From contig NZ_WSRZ01000008.1 of NCBI RefSeq assembly GCF_009828585.1, positions 97,511 to 161,510 of the forward strand: a stretch of DNA of 64,000 nt, given 5' to 3'. The notes under the pieces are model-generated. The model was not told where the DNA came from, did no database searches, and was given only the letters and a program-made list of their open reading frames with translations. Position numbers and translations under genes: made by a program. Below are positions 24,709-34,661 of the stretch, in pieces. This DNA comes from Shewanella litoralis. Its GTDB lineage: Bacteria > Pseudomonadota > Gammaproteobacteria > Enterobacterales > Shewanellaceae. Position 1 is the stretch's first letter. Each line of letters begins with the position of its first letter.

Positions 24709-24927
24709 ATGATCAAACTACTCAAAATTTTACACTTTGTTGGCATCGCCATGTTGCTGGTGGGTGTGTATTTATACCTGCAAACAGAGCTTGGCCAGCA
24801 AGTGAGTGGCATGTTAGTGATTGCCTTGCTCATTGGGATTGGCACGTTAATTATGTCGCCGTTACCTGTTGCACTGGTTATCGAGTGGGCACGAAAACAA
24901 CCTTCTTCTTTCAATTCAAAGGAATAA
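24709..24927 (+). CDS. Small inner-membrane protein, 72 residues
   Basis: Two hydrophobic helices (about 8-25 VGIAMLLVGVYLYLQ and 33-58 GMLVIALLIGIGTLIMSPLPVALVI) and a basic C-terminus. Three bases separate its stop codon from the next gene's TTG start, so the two are probably coupled. Family not recognised; resembles small bacterial membrane proteins of unknown role. Confidence 0.65.
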   Translation: MIKLLKILHFVGIAMLLVGVYLYLQTELGQQVSGMLVIALLIGIGTLIMSPLPVALVIEWARKQPSSFNSKE

Positions 24928-24930
24928 TCA

Positions 24931-25479
24931 TTGTCATTCATCGTCCGTAAAGCGGTATTAACCGACGCCAAAGCCATTGCGCACTTAGAGCGTGCCCATG
25001 TTGATGACGAACTTACTACTCATAATGGCATTTTACATGCTCATTCGTTAACCATTAGCGAAGTTAAACAATTAATTATTCAGCATTGGATAGTGGTTGC
25101 CGAGCAACAAGGCGACATTATCGGTTATGTTATTGCCGCGAAATGGGCTTTTGTTTCTTCTCAGCCCTTGTATCGTAATATTATTCAGCGGATTAAATTT
25201 GCTGATTTTGAGGGGCGTCCTTTATCGACCACCAATACCTGCCAATATGGGCCAGTGTGGATTAATCAATCATACCGAGGTAACGGTATATTTGAGGCAA
25301 TGGTTAATGAACTTAAATCGCTTTTAAAAGACCGATATCCGTTTATGGTGACCTATATTGCCGCCGATAATGCCCGTTCACTCGCTGCGCACCAAAATAA
25401 AGCGGCTATGCAGATATTAGAAAGTTTTAGTTTTGAGCAACGTGATTATCAATTGCTGGTCACTGAAACACAACCGTAA
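24931..25479 (+). CDS. GNAT-family acetyltransferase
   Basis: A 182-residue protein with a GNAT-like fold: VRKAVLTDAKAIAHLERAH at the start, the acceptor-side segment GPVWINQSYRGNGIFEAMVNELKS, which contains the acetyl-CoA-binding loop (R-G-N-G), and TYIAADNARSLAAHQNKAA, typical of N-acetyltransferases. It starts at TTG, 9 bases after AAGGA. Substrate unknown. Likely in an operon with the upstream small membrane protein gene. Confidence 0.78.
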   Translation: MSFIVRKAVLTDAKAIAHLERAHVDDELTTHNGILHAHSLTISEVKQLIIQHWIVVAEQQGDIIGYVIAAKWAFVSSQPLYRNIIQRIKFADFEGRPLSTTNTCQYGPVWINQSYRGNGIFEAMVNELKSLLKDRYPFMVTYIAADNARSLAAHQNKAAMQILESFSFEQRDYQLLVTETQP

Positions 25480-25523
25480 GCGGATGTGCCACAAAGTGGC
25501 CGTGGGTGATGCAGCGGCTGCTT

Positions 25524-25787
25524 ATACCAATTCCATTAATTATCTGGTCATTCAGCGGGAGTTCTGTGTCTTCTAGGCAAGTAATAGAATTGTAGGCATA
25601 GTTGTTCTACGTCAAAATGCTATTAAGCAGAATAGAAGGCACAGAAACCCGCCTTGTAGGAGGCACTCAGACTGTCCATTTCTTTGTTGCATTGCCTTAG
25701 AAGGGAATAACCATTATTTCAACAATGCGCCTCAAACTGAACAATCTGAGTGACTCTGATTGTTCACATAATTAATAGAATTGGTAT
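25524..25787. repeat. Inverted-repeat element, copy 4
   Basis: 264 bp bounded by ATACCAATTCCATTAATTAT and its complement (one mismatch over the first 20), pairing weakly onward. The interior carries AGAAGGGAATAACCATTATT near 25700 followed by CAACAATGCGCC, the same type of core as the other copies. It lies between the acetyltransferase gene and a small gene, ending 26 bases before the latter's start. Confidence 0.85.
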
Positions 25788-25813
25788 TAAATCAATGCTG
25801 CACTGGGGGACTG

Positions 25814-26170
25814 ATGACAACTCGTTTTAACACACTTTTTGAACCGTATTTGGCGCTGACGCTGTCGGCCTTTGATAATATGAAGCTGGTTGTTGCTGTG
25901 TTGTCTGAGATTAATGAACCCTATCAATGCGTTGAAGCTAAGATGTCAATATCGCCTGTCAATACTTCAATGGAGGCAGGGTATTTTGTACGTTGGGATG
26001 ATGTATGGCTATTTTGCGGGTTAACGAACTCCTATTGTGCTTCTATTGTGTTGTTTACTGAGATTGAACGAATTGATATGACATCATTAACGAGTCTCAA
26101 GATCCCTGTAATGACGATGCAACAAGTTGGGTTTATGTGTGTTGAAAGTGCCCATTTTGATCACTGCTAA
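25814..26170 (+). CDS. Hypothetical protein, 118 residues
   Basis: Starts at ATG 25814 with GGGGGA 5 bases upstream; an in-frame extension 11 codons upstream would begin inside the repeat element. The protein is soluble with hydrophobic strands (TTRFNTLFEPYLALTLSAF, NMKLVVAVLSEINEPYQC) and Cys-rich in its second half. No family recognised. It is convergent with the following acetyltransferase-like gene. Confidence 0.55.
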   Translation: MTTRFNTLFEPYLALTLSAFDNMKLVVAVLSEINEPYQCVEAKMSISPVNTSMEAGYFVRWDDVWLFCGLTNSYCASIVLFTEIERIDMTSLTSLKIPVMTMQQVGFMCVESAHFDHC

Positions 26171-26201
26171 CGTCTGCTATATGCCCATCATGTTGACCGT
26201 T

Positions 26202-26768
26202 TCACGATAGCTGCATAATAATAAGTGGCCTGCTTTCACTGTGATAACGCTGATAAAGTTGCATTATCTCTGCAGGAACTTGAGCTATATGAGCGGGTTG
26301 TAGCCATTGAAATTGTTGTTGCTGATATAACGCCTGCAAGCTGATATCGGTGAAAAGGAAGCACTTTTGCGCGACTAATGTGGGCGCAATAAATTGAAGT
26401 AGTTGAGTCGCTAGCTTTTTACCCCGCAGGTGTGGCGCCACTAATAAGCCGCTGATCAGCTGATATTGACCAACATGTTTAATTCTTACAGCAGCAATGA
26501 TTTCGCGAGACTCCAAACCTTCACGACCAGAGGTGATCGTTGAATTTGCCTCATTGTGTGGCACCGCTTGCGGATTAGCAGTATCGAATGCTTTGGCATC
26601 ATCTTGATAAATAACAGCAACAGACTCTTTGCTCGACACTCTGGCATAAGCCATGTGTTGGCGATAAAACAACTTAATTGCTGACCACTGCTTTTTTTGC
26701 TGCAACGAGGCAGTGGAATGCTCATATTGAGTGGGTAAGTTAGTATCTACCCAGCGGATGTTTATCAT
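26202..26768 (-). CDS. GNAT-like acetyltransferase
   Basis: A 188-residue protein. The central stretch IIAAVRIKHVGQYQLISGLLVAPHLRGKKLATQLLQFIAP has the beta-4/acetyl-CoA-loop pattern (V-A-P-x-x-R-G-K-K-L-A) of GNAT enzymes. The gene lies 73 bases upstream of the metK terminator, pointing the same way as metK, but is downstream of the terminator. Substrate unknown. Confidence 0.72.
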   Translation of the reverse strand: MINIRWVDTNLPTQYEHSTASLQQKKQWSAIKLFYRQHMAYARVSSKESVAVIYQDDAKAFDTANPQAVPHNEANSTITSGREGLESREIIAAVRIKHVGQYQLISGLLVAPHLRGKKLATQLLQFIAPTLVAQKCFLFTDISLQALYQQQQFQWLQPAHIAQVPAEIMQLYQRYHSESRPLIIMQLS

Positions 26769-26792
26769 AATGTTTATTTTTCTAATATTAAC

Positions 26793-26816
26793 AAAAAACC
26801 GCCCTGCGGCGGTTTT
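26793..26816 (-). terminator. Terminator of metK
   Basis: AAAACCGCC-CTGC-GGCGGTTTT, a strong GC stem with A/T tracts on both sides, about 25 bases beyond the metK stop codon. Confidence 0.88.
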
Positions 26817-26841
26817 TGTATGGGCTAGACTGCTCGGTTAA

Positions 26842-27993
26842 TTATAAACCGGCGTCAGCACGTAATGCTTCAGCTTTGTCTGTCGCTTCCCATGGGAAAA
26901 TATCGCGACCAAAGTGACCATAAGCTGCAGTTTGTTGATAGATTGGGCGCGCCAAATCTAACATTGCCGTTAAGCCATATGGACGTAGTTCGAAGTGTTG
27001 ACGCACTAACTTAATCAATACTTCTTCAGACACTTTACCAGTACCGAATGTTTCGATACTGATTGAAGTAGGTTCTGCAACACCAATTGCATAAGACACT
27101 TGCAGCTCACAGCGATCAGCAAGACCGGCAGCAACAATGTTTTTAGCAACATAACGTGCTGCATAAGCTGCGCTACGGTCTACTTTTGATGGGTCTTTAC
27201 CAGAGAAAGCACCACCACCGTGACGTGCCATACCGCCGTAGGTGTCAACAATGATCTTACGACCGGTTAAACCACAATCGCCAACAGGACCACCAATGAC
27301 AAAACGACCGGTAGGGTTAATAAAGTATTTAGTGTCTTTATTTAACCACTGTGCAGGTAATACTGGCTTGATGATAGTTTCCATTACGGCTTCAATCAAA
27401 TCAGCTTGAGTCACATCTTCACGGTGTTGGGTTGATAGTACGATTGCGTCAATACCAATGATTTTGCCTTCATCGTAGGCAAAAGTGACCTGGCTTTTTG
27501 CATCTGGGCGTAACCAAGGTAATGTGCCATCTTTACGCACTTCAGACTGACGCTTCACTAATTTGTGAGCATAAGTAATTGGTGCAGGCATTAATACGTC
27601 GGTTTCATTGCTGGCATAACCAAACATTAAGCCCTGGTCGCCTGCGCCTTGCTCAGCAGGGTCGGCACGGTCAACACCTTGGTTGATGTCTGGAGACTGT
27701 TTGCCAATCGCGTTTAATACGGCGCACGAATCAGCATCAAAACCCATATCTGAATGAGTGTAGCCAATTTCACGTACCGTTTTACGGGTAATTTCTTCAA
27801 TATCGACCCAAGCAGAAGTAGTGACTTCACCGCCAACTAGTACCATGCCTGTTTTAACATATGTTTCGCACGCAACACGAGCTTTTGGATCTTGCTCAAG
27901 GATTGCGTCTAATACCGCATCAGAAATCTGATCGGCGATTTTATCTGGATGACCTTCTGAGACCGACTCAGAGGTAAACAAGTGCTTTGCCAT
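26842..27993 (-). CDS. metK: S-adenosylmethionine synthetase
   Basis: A 383-residue methionine adenosyltransferase making S-adenosylmethionine from methionine and ATP. Visible are [22 protein letters not shown] with the ATP-binding His/Asp, [12 protein letters not shown], and [26 protein letters not shown]. Length is standard. A MetJ operator lies directly upstream (28025-28040). The gene is divergent from tkt across a 770-base gap. Confidence 0.97.
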   Translation of the reverse strand: MAKHLFTSESVSEGHPDKIADQISDAVLDAILEQDPKARVACETYVKTGMVLVGGEVTTSAWVDIEEITRKTVREIGYTHSDMGFDADSCAVLNAIGKQSPDINQGVDRADPAEQGAGDQGLMFGYASNETDVLMPAPITYAHKLVKRQSEVRKDGTLPWLRPDAKSQVTFAYDEGKIIGIDAIVLSTQHREDVTQADLIEAVMETIIKPVLPAQWLNKDTKYFINPTGRFVIGGPVGDCGLTGRKIIVDTYGGMARHGGGAFSGKDPSKVDRSAAYAARYVAKNIVAAGLADRCELQVSYAIGVAEPTSISIETFGTGKVSEEVLIKLVRQHFELRPYGLTAMLDLARPIYQQTAAYGHFGRDIFPWEATDKAEALRADAGL

Positions 27994-28024
27994 AATAGGA
28001 AAATCTCGTTGGTTGCATTTGAAT

Positions 28025-28040
28025 ATACGTCTAGACGTCT
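28025..28040. promoter_or_regulatory. MetJ operator of metK (two met boxes)
   Basis: ATACGTCT followed directly by AGACGTCT: two tandem 8-bp met boxes (consensus AGACGTCT; 7 of 8 and 8 of 8), as required for cooperative MetJ dimer binding. It lies about 32 bp before the metK start codon. Confidence 0.88.
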
Positions 28041-28764
28041 ATTTTAGTCGAAATCGAAATCGATAACACCCCCCAATACGAATTTAACTTCATAATTGTG
28101 CATTAGTTCAGATGTTTTTTTTATGTGCAGCATGCTTGTTTGTCGTGGTGACTAATTAATTTATTGACTCAAAACAAGTTATTGTCTTTATGTTGTGGCA
28201 TTTGGTAGTTCACATTAGTGTTAATTGAACAATATTTTTAGCGTTTGGCATCATTGTGCAGTGAGATATAGGCTGATATTGAACAGCCGTGTCTATTTTG
28301 GCTATGGAGTGTCAATAATTCATTACTGTGGATGTGTAGCCTGGGACGCACAGTCTTTATTGAGAAAAATATCCATTTACAGCGTTGTATCGCATGAGTG
28401 GGAAGGGGAAGATGACGTAAATAACCCGAACTCGAGCTAATAACAGGTTTTCAAACAGCCCTTTGTCTCTTTCACTGTGTTGAATGAACTTACAGTAGGC
28501 TAGCGATTGACGCGTTCATTCGCTTTGTTAGCAAAACAAATGATAAGTTTGAAATAGTTGAACACTATTATTTTGATATTTAGGCATTTTGCTTCCATCT
28601 CTAATCCCGAGTTCTGGTTAAATAACGCTAAAATGGAATGGCTAGCGACTAAAGTGGTTGATTGAAAAGCAATCGGAAAAATTTTAATTTGCGTCCCACC
28701 GCCTAGTAGGGGAAAATGCTAATCCACAATTGCCGTTAGATCTCACAAACAAGCAGGAGAGAGC
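28041..28764. other. Long intergenic region between metK and tkt
   Basis: About 720 bases. It holds the metK and tkt promoters, which I cannot place exactly. A 71-codon frame from TTG 28225 has no ribosome site and no recognisable protein. I see no riboswitch-like structure and no inverted-repeat element. Confidence 0.5.
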
Positions 28765-30759
28765 ATGTCTTCTCGTAAAGTACTCGCTAATGCCATTCGC
28801 GCCCTAAGTATGGATGCGGTTCAAAAAGCTAACTCTGGTCACCCAGGCGCCCCAATGGGGATGGCTGATATCGCTGAAGTGCTATGGAACGATTTTCTAA
28901 AGCATAACCCGACTAACCCAAATTGGGCTGATCGCGATCGTTTCATTTTATCAAACGGTCACGGTTCAATGCTTATTTACTCTTTACTGCATTTATCGGG
29001 TTATGAATTACCTATTGAAGAGCTAAAGCAATTCCGTCAGCTACATTCTAAAACGCCAGGTCACCCAGAGTATGGTTATACGCCTGGTGTTGAAACGACT
29101 ACCGGTCCTTTAGGTGCGGGTATCAGTAACGCTGTGGGTATGGCGATTGCTGAAAAAACCCTAGCTGCCCAGTTTAACCGTCCAGGCTTTGATATTGTTG
29201 ACCACTACACTTATTGTTTCTTAGGTGACGGTTGTTTAATGGAAGGTATTTCTCACGAAGCCAGTTCATTAGCCGGTACATTAGGCCTAGGTAAGTTAGT
29301 GGCATTTTGGGATGACAACGGTATTTCTATCGATGGTCATGTTGAAGGTTGGTTCACTGACGACACACCAAAGCGTTTTGAATCATACGGCTGGCATGTG
29401 ATTGCGGGTGTTGACGGTCATAACCCTGATGCTATCCGTGCTGCAATTGAAGAAGCTAAATCAGTAACTGATAAGCCATCTATGATTTGCTGCAAAACCA
29501 TTATTGGTTTTGGTTCGCCAAATAAATCTGGCAGCCATGACTGTCACGGCGCGCCACTAGGTGATGCAGAAATTGCTGCAGCACGTGAATTCTTAAATTG
29601 GCCACATGCGCCGTTTGATATTCCATCTGATGTATATGCGGGTTGGGATGCTAAACAAAAAGGTGTGGCTAACGAAGCATTATGGAATGATAAGTTTGCT
29701 GCGTACCAGGCTGCGTTCCCAGAATTAGCTGCTGAATACGAACGCCGTGTATTAAATGGTGATTTACCCGCTGATTTTGAAGCCAAAGCACAAGCTTATA
29801 TCCAAGAATGCCAAGATAAAGCGGAAGGCATTGCCAGCCGTAAAGCATCACAAAATGCCATTGGTTTCTTTGGTGCAATGTTACCAGAGTTATTAGGCGG
29901 CAGCGCCGACTTAGCGGGTTCAAACTTAACGCTTTGGTCTGGTTCAAAAGGCATTCAAGACGACCCAGCCGGTAACTACATTTATTACGGTGTACGTGAA
30001 TTCGGTATGAGCGGTATTATGAACGGCGCATCATTACATGGTGGTTTTATCAACTACGGCGCAACGTTCATGATGTTTATGGAATATGCACGTAACGCAG
30101 TCCGTATGTCTGCATTAATGGGCATTCAAAACATTTTCGTTTATACCCATGACTCTATCGGTCAAGGTGAAGATGGTCCTACTCACCAACCGGTTGAGCA
30201 ATTAGCTAACTTACGTTTAACACCTAATATGGCTGTATGGCGTCCATGTGATGCGGCTGAAACCGCAGTATCTTGGAAAGCCGCTATTGAGCGTCGTGAT
30301 GCACCTACATCATTAATCTTTAGCCGTCAGGGTCTTAAAGCCCAAGCGCGTACCGCTGAGCAATTAGCTAACGTGGCGAAAGGGGGTTATGTACTGTCTG
30401 ATTGTCAAGGCACTGCGGATGTGATTTTGATTGCGACCGGCAGTGAAGTGCAATTAGCTATGGATTCTGCGGCAGAGTTAACTAAGCTTGGTCAAAAAGT
30501 GCGTGTGGTTTCTATGCCATCAACCACTGAATTTGACAAGCAAGATGCAGCATATAAAGAATCAGTACTACCAAAAGCTGTCACCAAGCGTGTGGCAATT
30601 GAAGCAGCACATGCTGATTTTTGGTACAAGTACATTGGTTTTGACGGCGGCGTAGTGGGCATGACCACCTTTGGTGAATCAGCGCCAGGCGGTGACTTAC
30701 TTAAGCATTTCGGCTTCACTGTTGATAATGTCGTAAAAACTGTCCAGTCTTTAGGATAA
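28765..30759 (+). CDS. tkt: Transketolase
   Basis: A 664-residue thiamine-diphosphate enzyme transferring two-carbon units in the pentose phosphate pathway. Thiamine and Mg binding is seen in [15 protein letters not shown]...[11 protein letters not shown] (about 154-190); the Pyr domain has the conserved ...[21 protein letters not shown]. Start ATG with AGGAGAG upstream. Leads the cluster tkt-epd-pgk-fba, but strong hairpins after tkt suggest at least partial separation of its mRNA. Typical length. Confidence 0.97.
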   Translation: MSSRKVLANAIRALSMDAVQKANSGHPGAPMGMADIAEVLWNDFLKHNPTNPNWADRDRFILSNGHGSMLIYSLLHLSGYELPIEELKQFRQLHSKTPGHPEYGYTPGVETTTGPLGAGISNAVGMAIAEKTLAAQFNRPGFDIVDHYTYCFLGDGCLMEGISHEASSLAGTLGLGKLVAFWDDNGISIDGHVEGWFTDDTPKRFESYGWHVIAGVDGHNPDAIRAAIEEAKSVTDKPSMICCKTIIGFGSPNKSGSHDCHGAPLGDAEIAAAREFLNWPHAPFDIPSDVYAGWDAKQKGVANEALWNDKFAAYQAAFPELAAEYERRVLNGDLPADFEAKAQAYIQECQDKAEGIASRKASQNAIGFFGAMLPELLGGSADLAGSNLTLWSGSKGIQDDPAGNYIYYGVREFGMSGIMNGASLHGGFINYGATFMMFMEYARNAVRMSALMGIQNIFVYTHDSIGQGEDGPTHQPVEQLANLRLTPNMAVWRPCDAAETAVSWKAAIERRDAPTSLIFSRQGLKAQARTAEQLANVAKGGYVLSDCQGTADVILIATGSEVQLAMDSAAELTKLGQKVRVVSMPSTTEFDKQDAAYKESVLPKAVTKRVAIEAAHADFWYKYIGFDGGVVGMTTFGESAPGGDLLKHFGFTVDNVVKTVQSLG

Positions 30760-30768
30760 TAGCGTGCC

Positions 30769-30797
30769 ATTAAACACTTATCTATTAAGTGTTTAAT
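30769..30797 (+). other. Strong hairpin after tkt, no T tract
   Basis: ATTAAACACTTA and TAAGTGTTTAAT form a perfect 12-bp stem with a 5-base loop ten bases after the tkt stop codon. A second hairpin with a T tract follows. It may act as an mRNA-end stabiliser or as part of a two-step termination signal. Confidence 0.6.
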
Positions 30798-30807
30798 CTG
30801 TATAATG

Positions 30808-30840
30808 ACGACCTGCAATGCAATTGTAGGTCGTTTTTTT
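30808..30840 (+). terminator. Terminator after tkt
   Basis: ACGACCTGCA-ATGCAA-type stem (ACGACCT opposite AGGTCGT) followed by TTTTTTT. Located 49 bases after the tkt stop codon. Confidence 0.82.
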
Positions 30841-30944
30841 ATGTCTGCAATTTCACGTAATTTGATAAAATAAATCAACCGCTTAATGGTCTGTTACTTA
30901 TGCGTAACCTCATTAGTGTATTGATTCATTACTCTGGACCCTAA

Positions 30945-31967
30945 ATGATTCGAGTTGCAATTAATGGTTATGGCCGGATTGGCCGCTCAATTCTTCGTGC
31001 ATTGTACGAGTCTGGAAAACGTCAGCAAATTCAGATAGTGGCCATTAATGAGCTCGCCAAACCTGAAGCTATTTGTCATCTCACTCAATATGACACCACT
31101 CATGGTCGTTTTCAGCATGCCGTTAAACTCAATGGCGATAAGTTACTGATTGGCGACGACAGCATACAGTTACTCAATCAAGCGGATGCCAGTTTGTTGC
31201 CCTGGAGCGATCTTGATATTGATATAGTGTATGAAGCGACGGGCAGTTTAATCGACCGCCAGGCCTGTGAAGCACATATTCATGCCGGCGCTAAACAAGT
31301 ATTGATTAGCCATCCATCGTCTGCCGATGTTGATGGCACTATTGTTTATGGGGTTAATCATGATTTATTGCGCCCTGAACACACCATTATCTCTAATGCA
31401 TCATGTACAACAAACTGTATTGTGCCGGTTATCGATGTGTTAGACAGGCATTTTGAAGTCAAAAGTGGCGCTATTACTACTATTCATTCGGCCATGAATG
31501 ATCAACAGGTGATTGATGCCTACCATGATGACTTGCGCCGAACTCGCGCTGCTGGCCAATCTATTATTCCTGTTGATACTAAATTAGCCCGTGGTATTGA
31601 ACGTATTTTGCCGCACATGAAAGATAAGTTTGAAGCCATCTCAGTGCGGGTGCCGACCATTAATGTGACCGCAATCGATTTATCTGTCACATTGAAGAAA
31701 AAAGTCAATATTGAACAAATCAACAATGTGCTACAACGTGCGTCAAACGGCAGTTTTAATGGCATTTTAGGCTATACTGACGAGCCGTTGGTGTCGTGCG
31801 ACTTTAACCACGATCCGCGCTCAAGTATTGTTGATGGTACCCAAACACGTGTTAGTGCCGGGCATTTAGTCAAATTGCTGCTATGGTGCGATAACGAATG
31901 GGGCTTCGCTAACCGCATGCTCGATACGAGTTTAGCGATGATCCAGGCCAAGCAAGTAGACCAATAA
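30945..31967 (+). CDS. epd: D-erythrose-4-phosphate dehydrogenase
   Basis: A 340-residue GAPDH-fold enzyme oxidising erythrose 4-phosphate to 4-phosphoerythronate for pyridoxal phosphate synthesis. The N-terminal NAD-binding [17 protein letters not shown] is as in E. coli Epd, and the catalytic Cys is in [12 protein letters not shown]. coli Epd features such as [24 protein letters not shown] and [13 protein letters not shown] match closely, which separates it from true GapA. The epd-pgk-fba order is conserved with E. coli. Confidence 0.95.
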   Translation: MIRVAINGYGRIGRSILRALYESGKRQQIQIVAINELAKPEAICHLTQYDTTHGRFQHAVKLNGDKLLIGDDSIQLLNQADASLLPWSDLDIDIVYEATGSLIDRQACEAHIHAGAKQVLISHPSSADVDGTIVYGVNHDLLRPEHTIISNASCTTNCIVPVIDVLDRHFEVKSGAITTIHSAMNDQQVIDAYHDDLRRTRAAGQSIIPVDTKLARGIERILPHMKDKFEAISVRVPTINVTAIDLSVTLKKKVNIEQINNVLQRASNGSFNGILGYTDEPLVSCDFNHDPRSSIVDGTQTRVSAGHLVKLLLWCDNEWGFANRMLDTSLAMIQAKQVDQ

Positions 31968-32093
31968 GGTCACATATTTTAGTAATGGGCACTAAGCCGG
32001 TTACTTGAGTGATGATCATTAAGTTTTGTACAACCTAGTGTTCATCTAACTCAATACAAGTTTTGTTTTTAACTTAAAAAGGAAATGCTAATT

Positions 32094-33269
32094 ATGGCAA
32101 TTATTAATATGACAGATTTAGATCTACAAAATAAGCGCGTGCTTATTCGTGAAGATTTAAATGTACCTGTCAGTGATGGCGTGGTGACCAGTGATGCGCG
32201 TTTACGTGCATCACTACCAACCATTCAACTAGCACTGAAAAAAGGCGCCGCCGTCATGGTGATGTCGCATTTAGGTCGCCCAACTGAAGGCGAGTTTAAT
32301 GCAGAATATTCAATGCAGCCGGTAGTCGATTACTTAGCTAAAGCGCTAGATTGCCCGGTACGCTTAGTCAGTGATTATCTTGATGGCGTTGATGTGAATG
32401 TTGGCGAAGTTGTTGTTTTTGAAAACGTTCGTTTTAACGTAGGCGAAGGCAAAAACGATGAAGCTCTGTCTAAAAAAATGGCGGCTTTATGTGATGTTTA
32501 TGTCATGGACGCCTTTGGTACCGCTCACCGTGCTCAAGCATCGACCCATGGTGTAGGTGTTTATGCCCCGGTGGCGTGTGCCGGTCCGTTATTAGCACAA
32601 GAATTAGATGCATTAGGCAAAGCTCTGGATAACCCCGCCCGCCCAATGGTAGCTATTGTTGGTGGCTCAAAAGTTTCAACTAAGTTAACGGTACTTGAAA
32701 GCCTGTCGACTAAAGTAGACCAGCTTGTTGTAGGTGGCGGTATTGCCAATACCTTTATTGCCGCTGCTGGTTATAAAGTCGGTAAGTCACTATATGAGGC
32801 AGACTTAGTTGAAGAAGCTAAGCGTCTTGTGGCAAATGCGAGAAGCCGTGGTGGCGATATTCCGGTACCAACAGATGTGGTTGTGGCCAGTGAGTTCAGC
32901 CCTACGGCCGCAGCAACGCTTAAATCAGTTGCAGATGTTACTGACGGCGATATGATTTTTGATATCGGTCCTGATAGTGCAGAAGCACTGGCAAAAATAA
33001 TTGAACAAGCCGGTACGATAGTCTGGAATGGCCCAGTGGGCGTATTCGAGTTTGATCAATTTGGTGAAGGCACTAAACGCATTGCGCAAGCAATTGCCGA
33101 GTCAAAAGCATTTTCTATTGCAGGCGGTGGCGATACGCTAGCGGCAGTCGATAAATATAATATTGCTGACAAAGTGTCTTACATCTCCACTGGTGGTGGT
33201 GCTTTCCTTGAGTTTTTAGAAGGCAAAGAATTACCTGCAGTGGCTATGCTTGAAAAACGTGGCGCTTAG
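32094..33269 (+). CDS. pgk: Phosphoglycerate kinase
   Basis: A 391-residue glycolytic kinase (1,3-bisphosphoglycerate + ADP to 3-phosphoglycerate + ATP). Visible are REDLNVPV (substrate basic patch), SHLGRP, and the nucleotide-side GGGDTLAAV...[13 protein letters not shown]. The start at 32094 is chosen over an ATG nine bases earlier: AAGGA has good spacing to 32094 and family proteins begin [11 protein letters not shown]. It is 126 bases after epd and upstream of fba. Confidence 0.95.
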   Translation: MAIINMTDLDLQNKRVLIREDLNVPVSDGVVTSDARLRASLPTIQLALKKGAAVMVMSHLGRPTEGEFNAEYSMQPVVDYLAKALDCPVRLVSDYLDGVDVNVGEVVVFENVRFNVGEGKNDEALSKKMAALCDVYVMDAFGTAHRAQASTHGVGVYAPVACAGPLLAQELDALGKALDNPARPMVAIVGGSKVSTKLTVLESLSTKVDQLVVGGGIANTFIAAAGYKVGKSLYEADLVEEAKRLVANARSRGGDIPVPTDVVVASEFSPTAAATLKSVADVTDGDMIFDIGPDSAEALAKIIEQAGTIVWNGPVGVFEFDQFGEGTKRIAQAIAESKAFSIAGGGDTLAAVDKYNIADKVSYISTGGGAFLEFLEGKELPAVAMLEKRGA

Positions 33270-33311
33270 TCCACGAATAACTTATATTATAAATAAGATA
33301 ATTATAAAAAC

Positions 33312-33350
33312 ACCCTGTTACGACCTAAAGGAATGAGGGCGTAATAGGGT
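33312..33350 (+). other. Inverted repeat between pgk and fba
   Basis: ACCCTGTTACG and CGTAATAGGGT (10 of 11 pairs; the odd pair is G-U) enclose a 17-base loop. No T tract follows. It might process or stabilise the mRNA or tune fba expression; it lies 62 bases before the fba start. Confidence 0.5.
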
Positions 33351-33411
33351 TAAAAATCCGTCCAAACGATAGCGACCTAGGTGAGCAATCACCCTATTAA
33401 TGGAGAACAAA

Positions 33412-34476
33412 ATGGCTCTTATCTCTCTACGACAACTGCTTGATCATGCTGCTGAGCATGGTTATGGCGTCCCTGCATTTAACGTAAACAACCTTGAACA
33501 AATGCGTGCAATTATGCAAGCGGCTGAAGCAACAGATAGCCCTGTGATTGTGCAAGCATCTGCTGGTGCGCGTAAATATGCTCGCCCACAGTTTCTAAAA
33601 TATCTTATGGCTGCTGCTCTTGAGCAATATCCAGACATTCCGGTTTGTATCCATCAAGACCACGGCACCGACCCTGATATTTGTCAGCGTTCAATTCAGT
33701 TAGGTATGTCATCTGTAATGATGGACGGCTCGTTAATGGCTGATGGTAAAACACCTGCATCTTATGAATACAACGTAGACGTTACTCGTCGTACAGTTGC
33801 CTTTGCACATGCGTGTGGTGTGTCTGTTGAAGGTGAAATTGGTTGTTTAGGCAGTTTAGAAACTGGCCAGGCAGGCGAAGAAGATGGCGTGGGCGCATCA
33901 GGTATTTTAAGCATGGATCAAATGCTTACAACACCAGAAGAAGCGGCACGTTTTGTTGCTGACACTCATGTAGATGCGTTAGCCATTGCAATTGGTACTA
34001 GCCATGGTGCTTATAAGTTTAGCCGTAAGCCTACCGGTGATGTGCTACGTATTGACCGTATTAAAGAAATTCATGCGCGTATCCCAAACACTCATTTGGT
34101 TATGCACGGTTCTTCATCTGTACCGCAAGAGTGGCTGCAAATCATTAACCAATACGGTGGTGAGATCCCAGAAACTTACGGTGTACCATTAGAAGAAATC
34201 GTCGAAGGCATTAAGCACGGTGTGCGTAAAGTGAACATCGATACCGATTTACGTTTAGCCTCAACAGGTGCTATCCGTAAGTTCTTAGCTGAACATCCTG
34301 CTGAATTTGATCCACGTAAATTCTTAAAAGCATCAATGGAAGCAATGGCAGACATTTGTACTACCCGTTACGAAGCGTTTGGTTGTGCAGGTATGGCGTC
34401 TAAAATTAAGCCTAAGTCTTTACAAGCTATGTATAAAGCGTATCAATCTGGTGAACTTGATCCAAAAATCATGTAA
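33412..34476 (+). CDS. fba: Fructose-bisphosphate aldolase, class II (type B)
   Basis: A 354-residue zinc aldolase cleaving fructose 1,6-bisphosphate. Zn and catalytic residues appear in [39 protein letters not shown] and [12 protein letters not shown]. The sequence [17 protein letters not shown] is typical of the Calvin-cycle-like class IIB proteins rather than the E. coli FbaA type. The start is chosen at ATG 33412, preceded by GGAG. Last gene of the epd-pgk-fba unit; a terminator follows. Confidence 0.93.
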   Translation: MALISLRQLLDHAAEHGYGVPAFNVNNLEQMRAIMQAAEATDSPVIVQASAGARKYARPQFLKYLMAAALEQYPDIPVCIHQDHGTDPDICQRSIQLGMSSVMMDGSLMADGKTPASYEYNVDVTRRTVAFAHACGVSVEGEIGCLGSLETGQAGEEDGVGASGILSMDQMLTTPEEAARFVADTHVDALAIAIGTSHGAYKFSRKPTGDVLRIDRIKEIHARIPNTHLVMHGSSSVPQEWLQIINQYGGEIPETYGVPLEEIVEGIKHGVRKVNIDTDLRLASTGAIRKFLAEHPAEFDPRKFLKASMEAMADICTTRYEAFGCAGMASKIKPKSLQAMYKAYQSGELDPKIM

Positions 34477-34501
34477 ACCAAGTTAGCCGATATTGTTATT
34501 A

Positions 34502-34534
34502 AATGGCCCACTGAATCCAGCGGGCCATTTTTTT
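34502..34534 (+). terminator. Terminator after fba
   Basis: AATGGCCC and GGGCCATT pair around a 17-base loop, followed by TTTTTTT, 26 bases after the stop codon. Confidence 0.85.
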
Positions 34535-34661
34535 GTAAATAAATTACGAAAAATGTTGTTTTTTTAAACGTCATCACGCATGATTTGCGCCCTTAAAATG
34601 TCATGCTTTATTGATATAACCCTATCTAGATCGCAATTTCAATTTCACAGTAGAACACGTA

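Noticed and set aside
28225-28440. 71-codon frame between metK and tkt
   Set aside because: TTG start without ribosome site, no recognisable features.
28041-28764. SAM riboswitch for metK
   Set aside because: No conserved SAM-I or SAM-II type core seen; MetJ boxes explain control.
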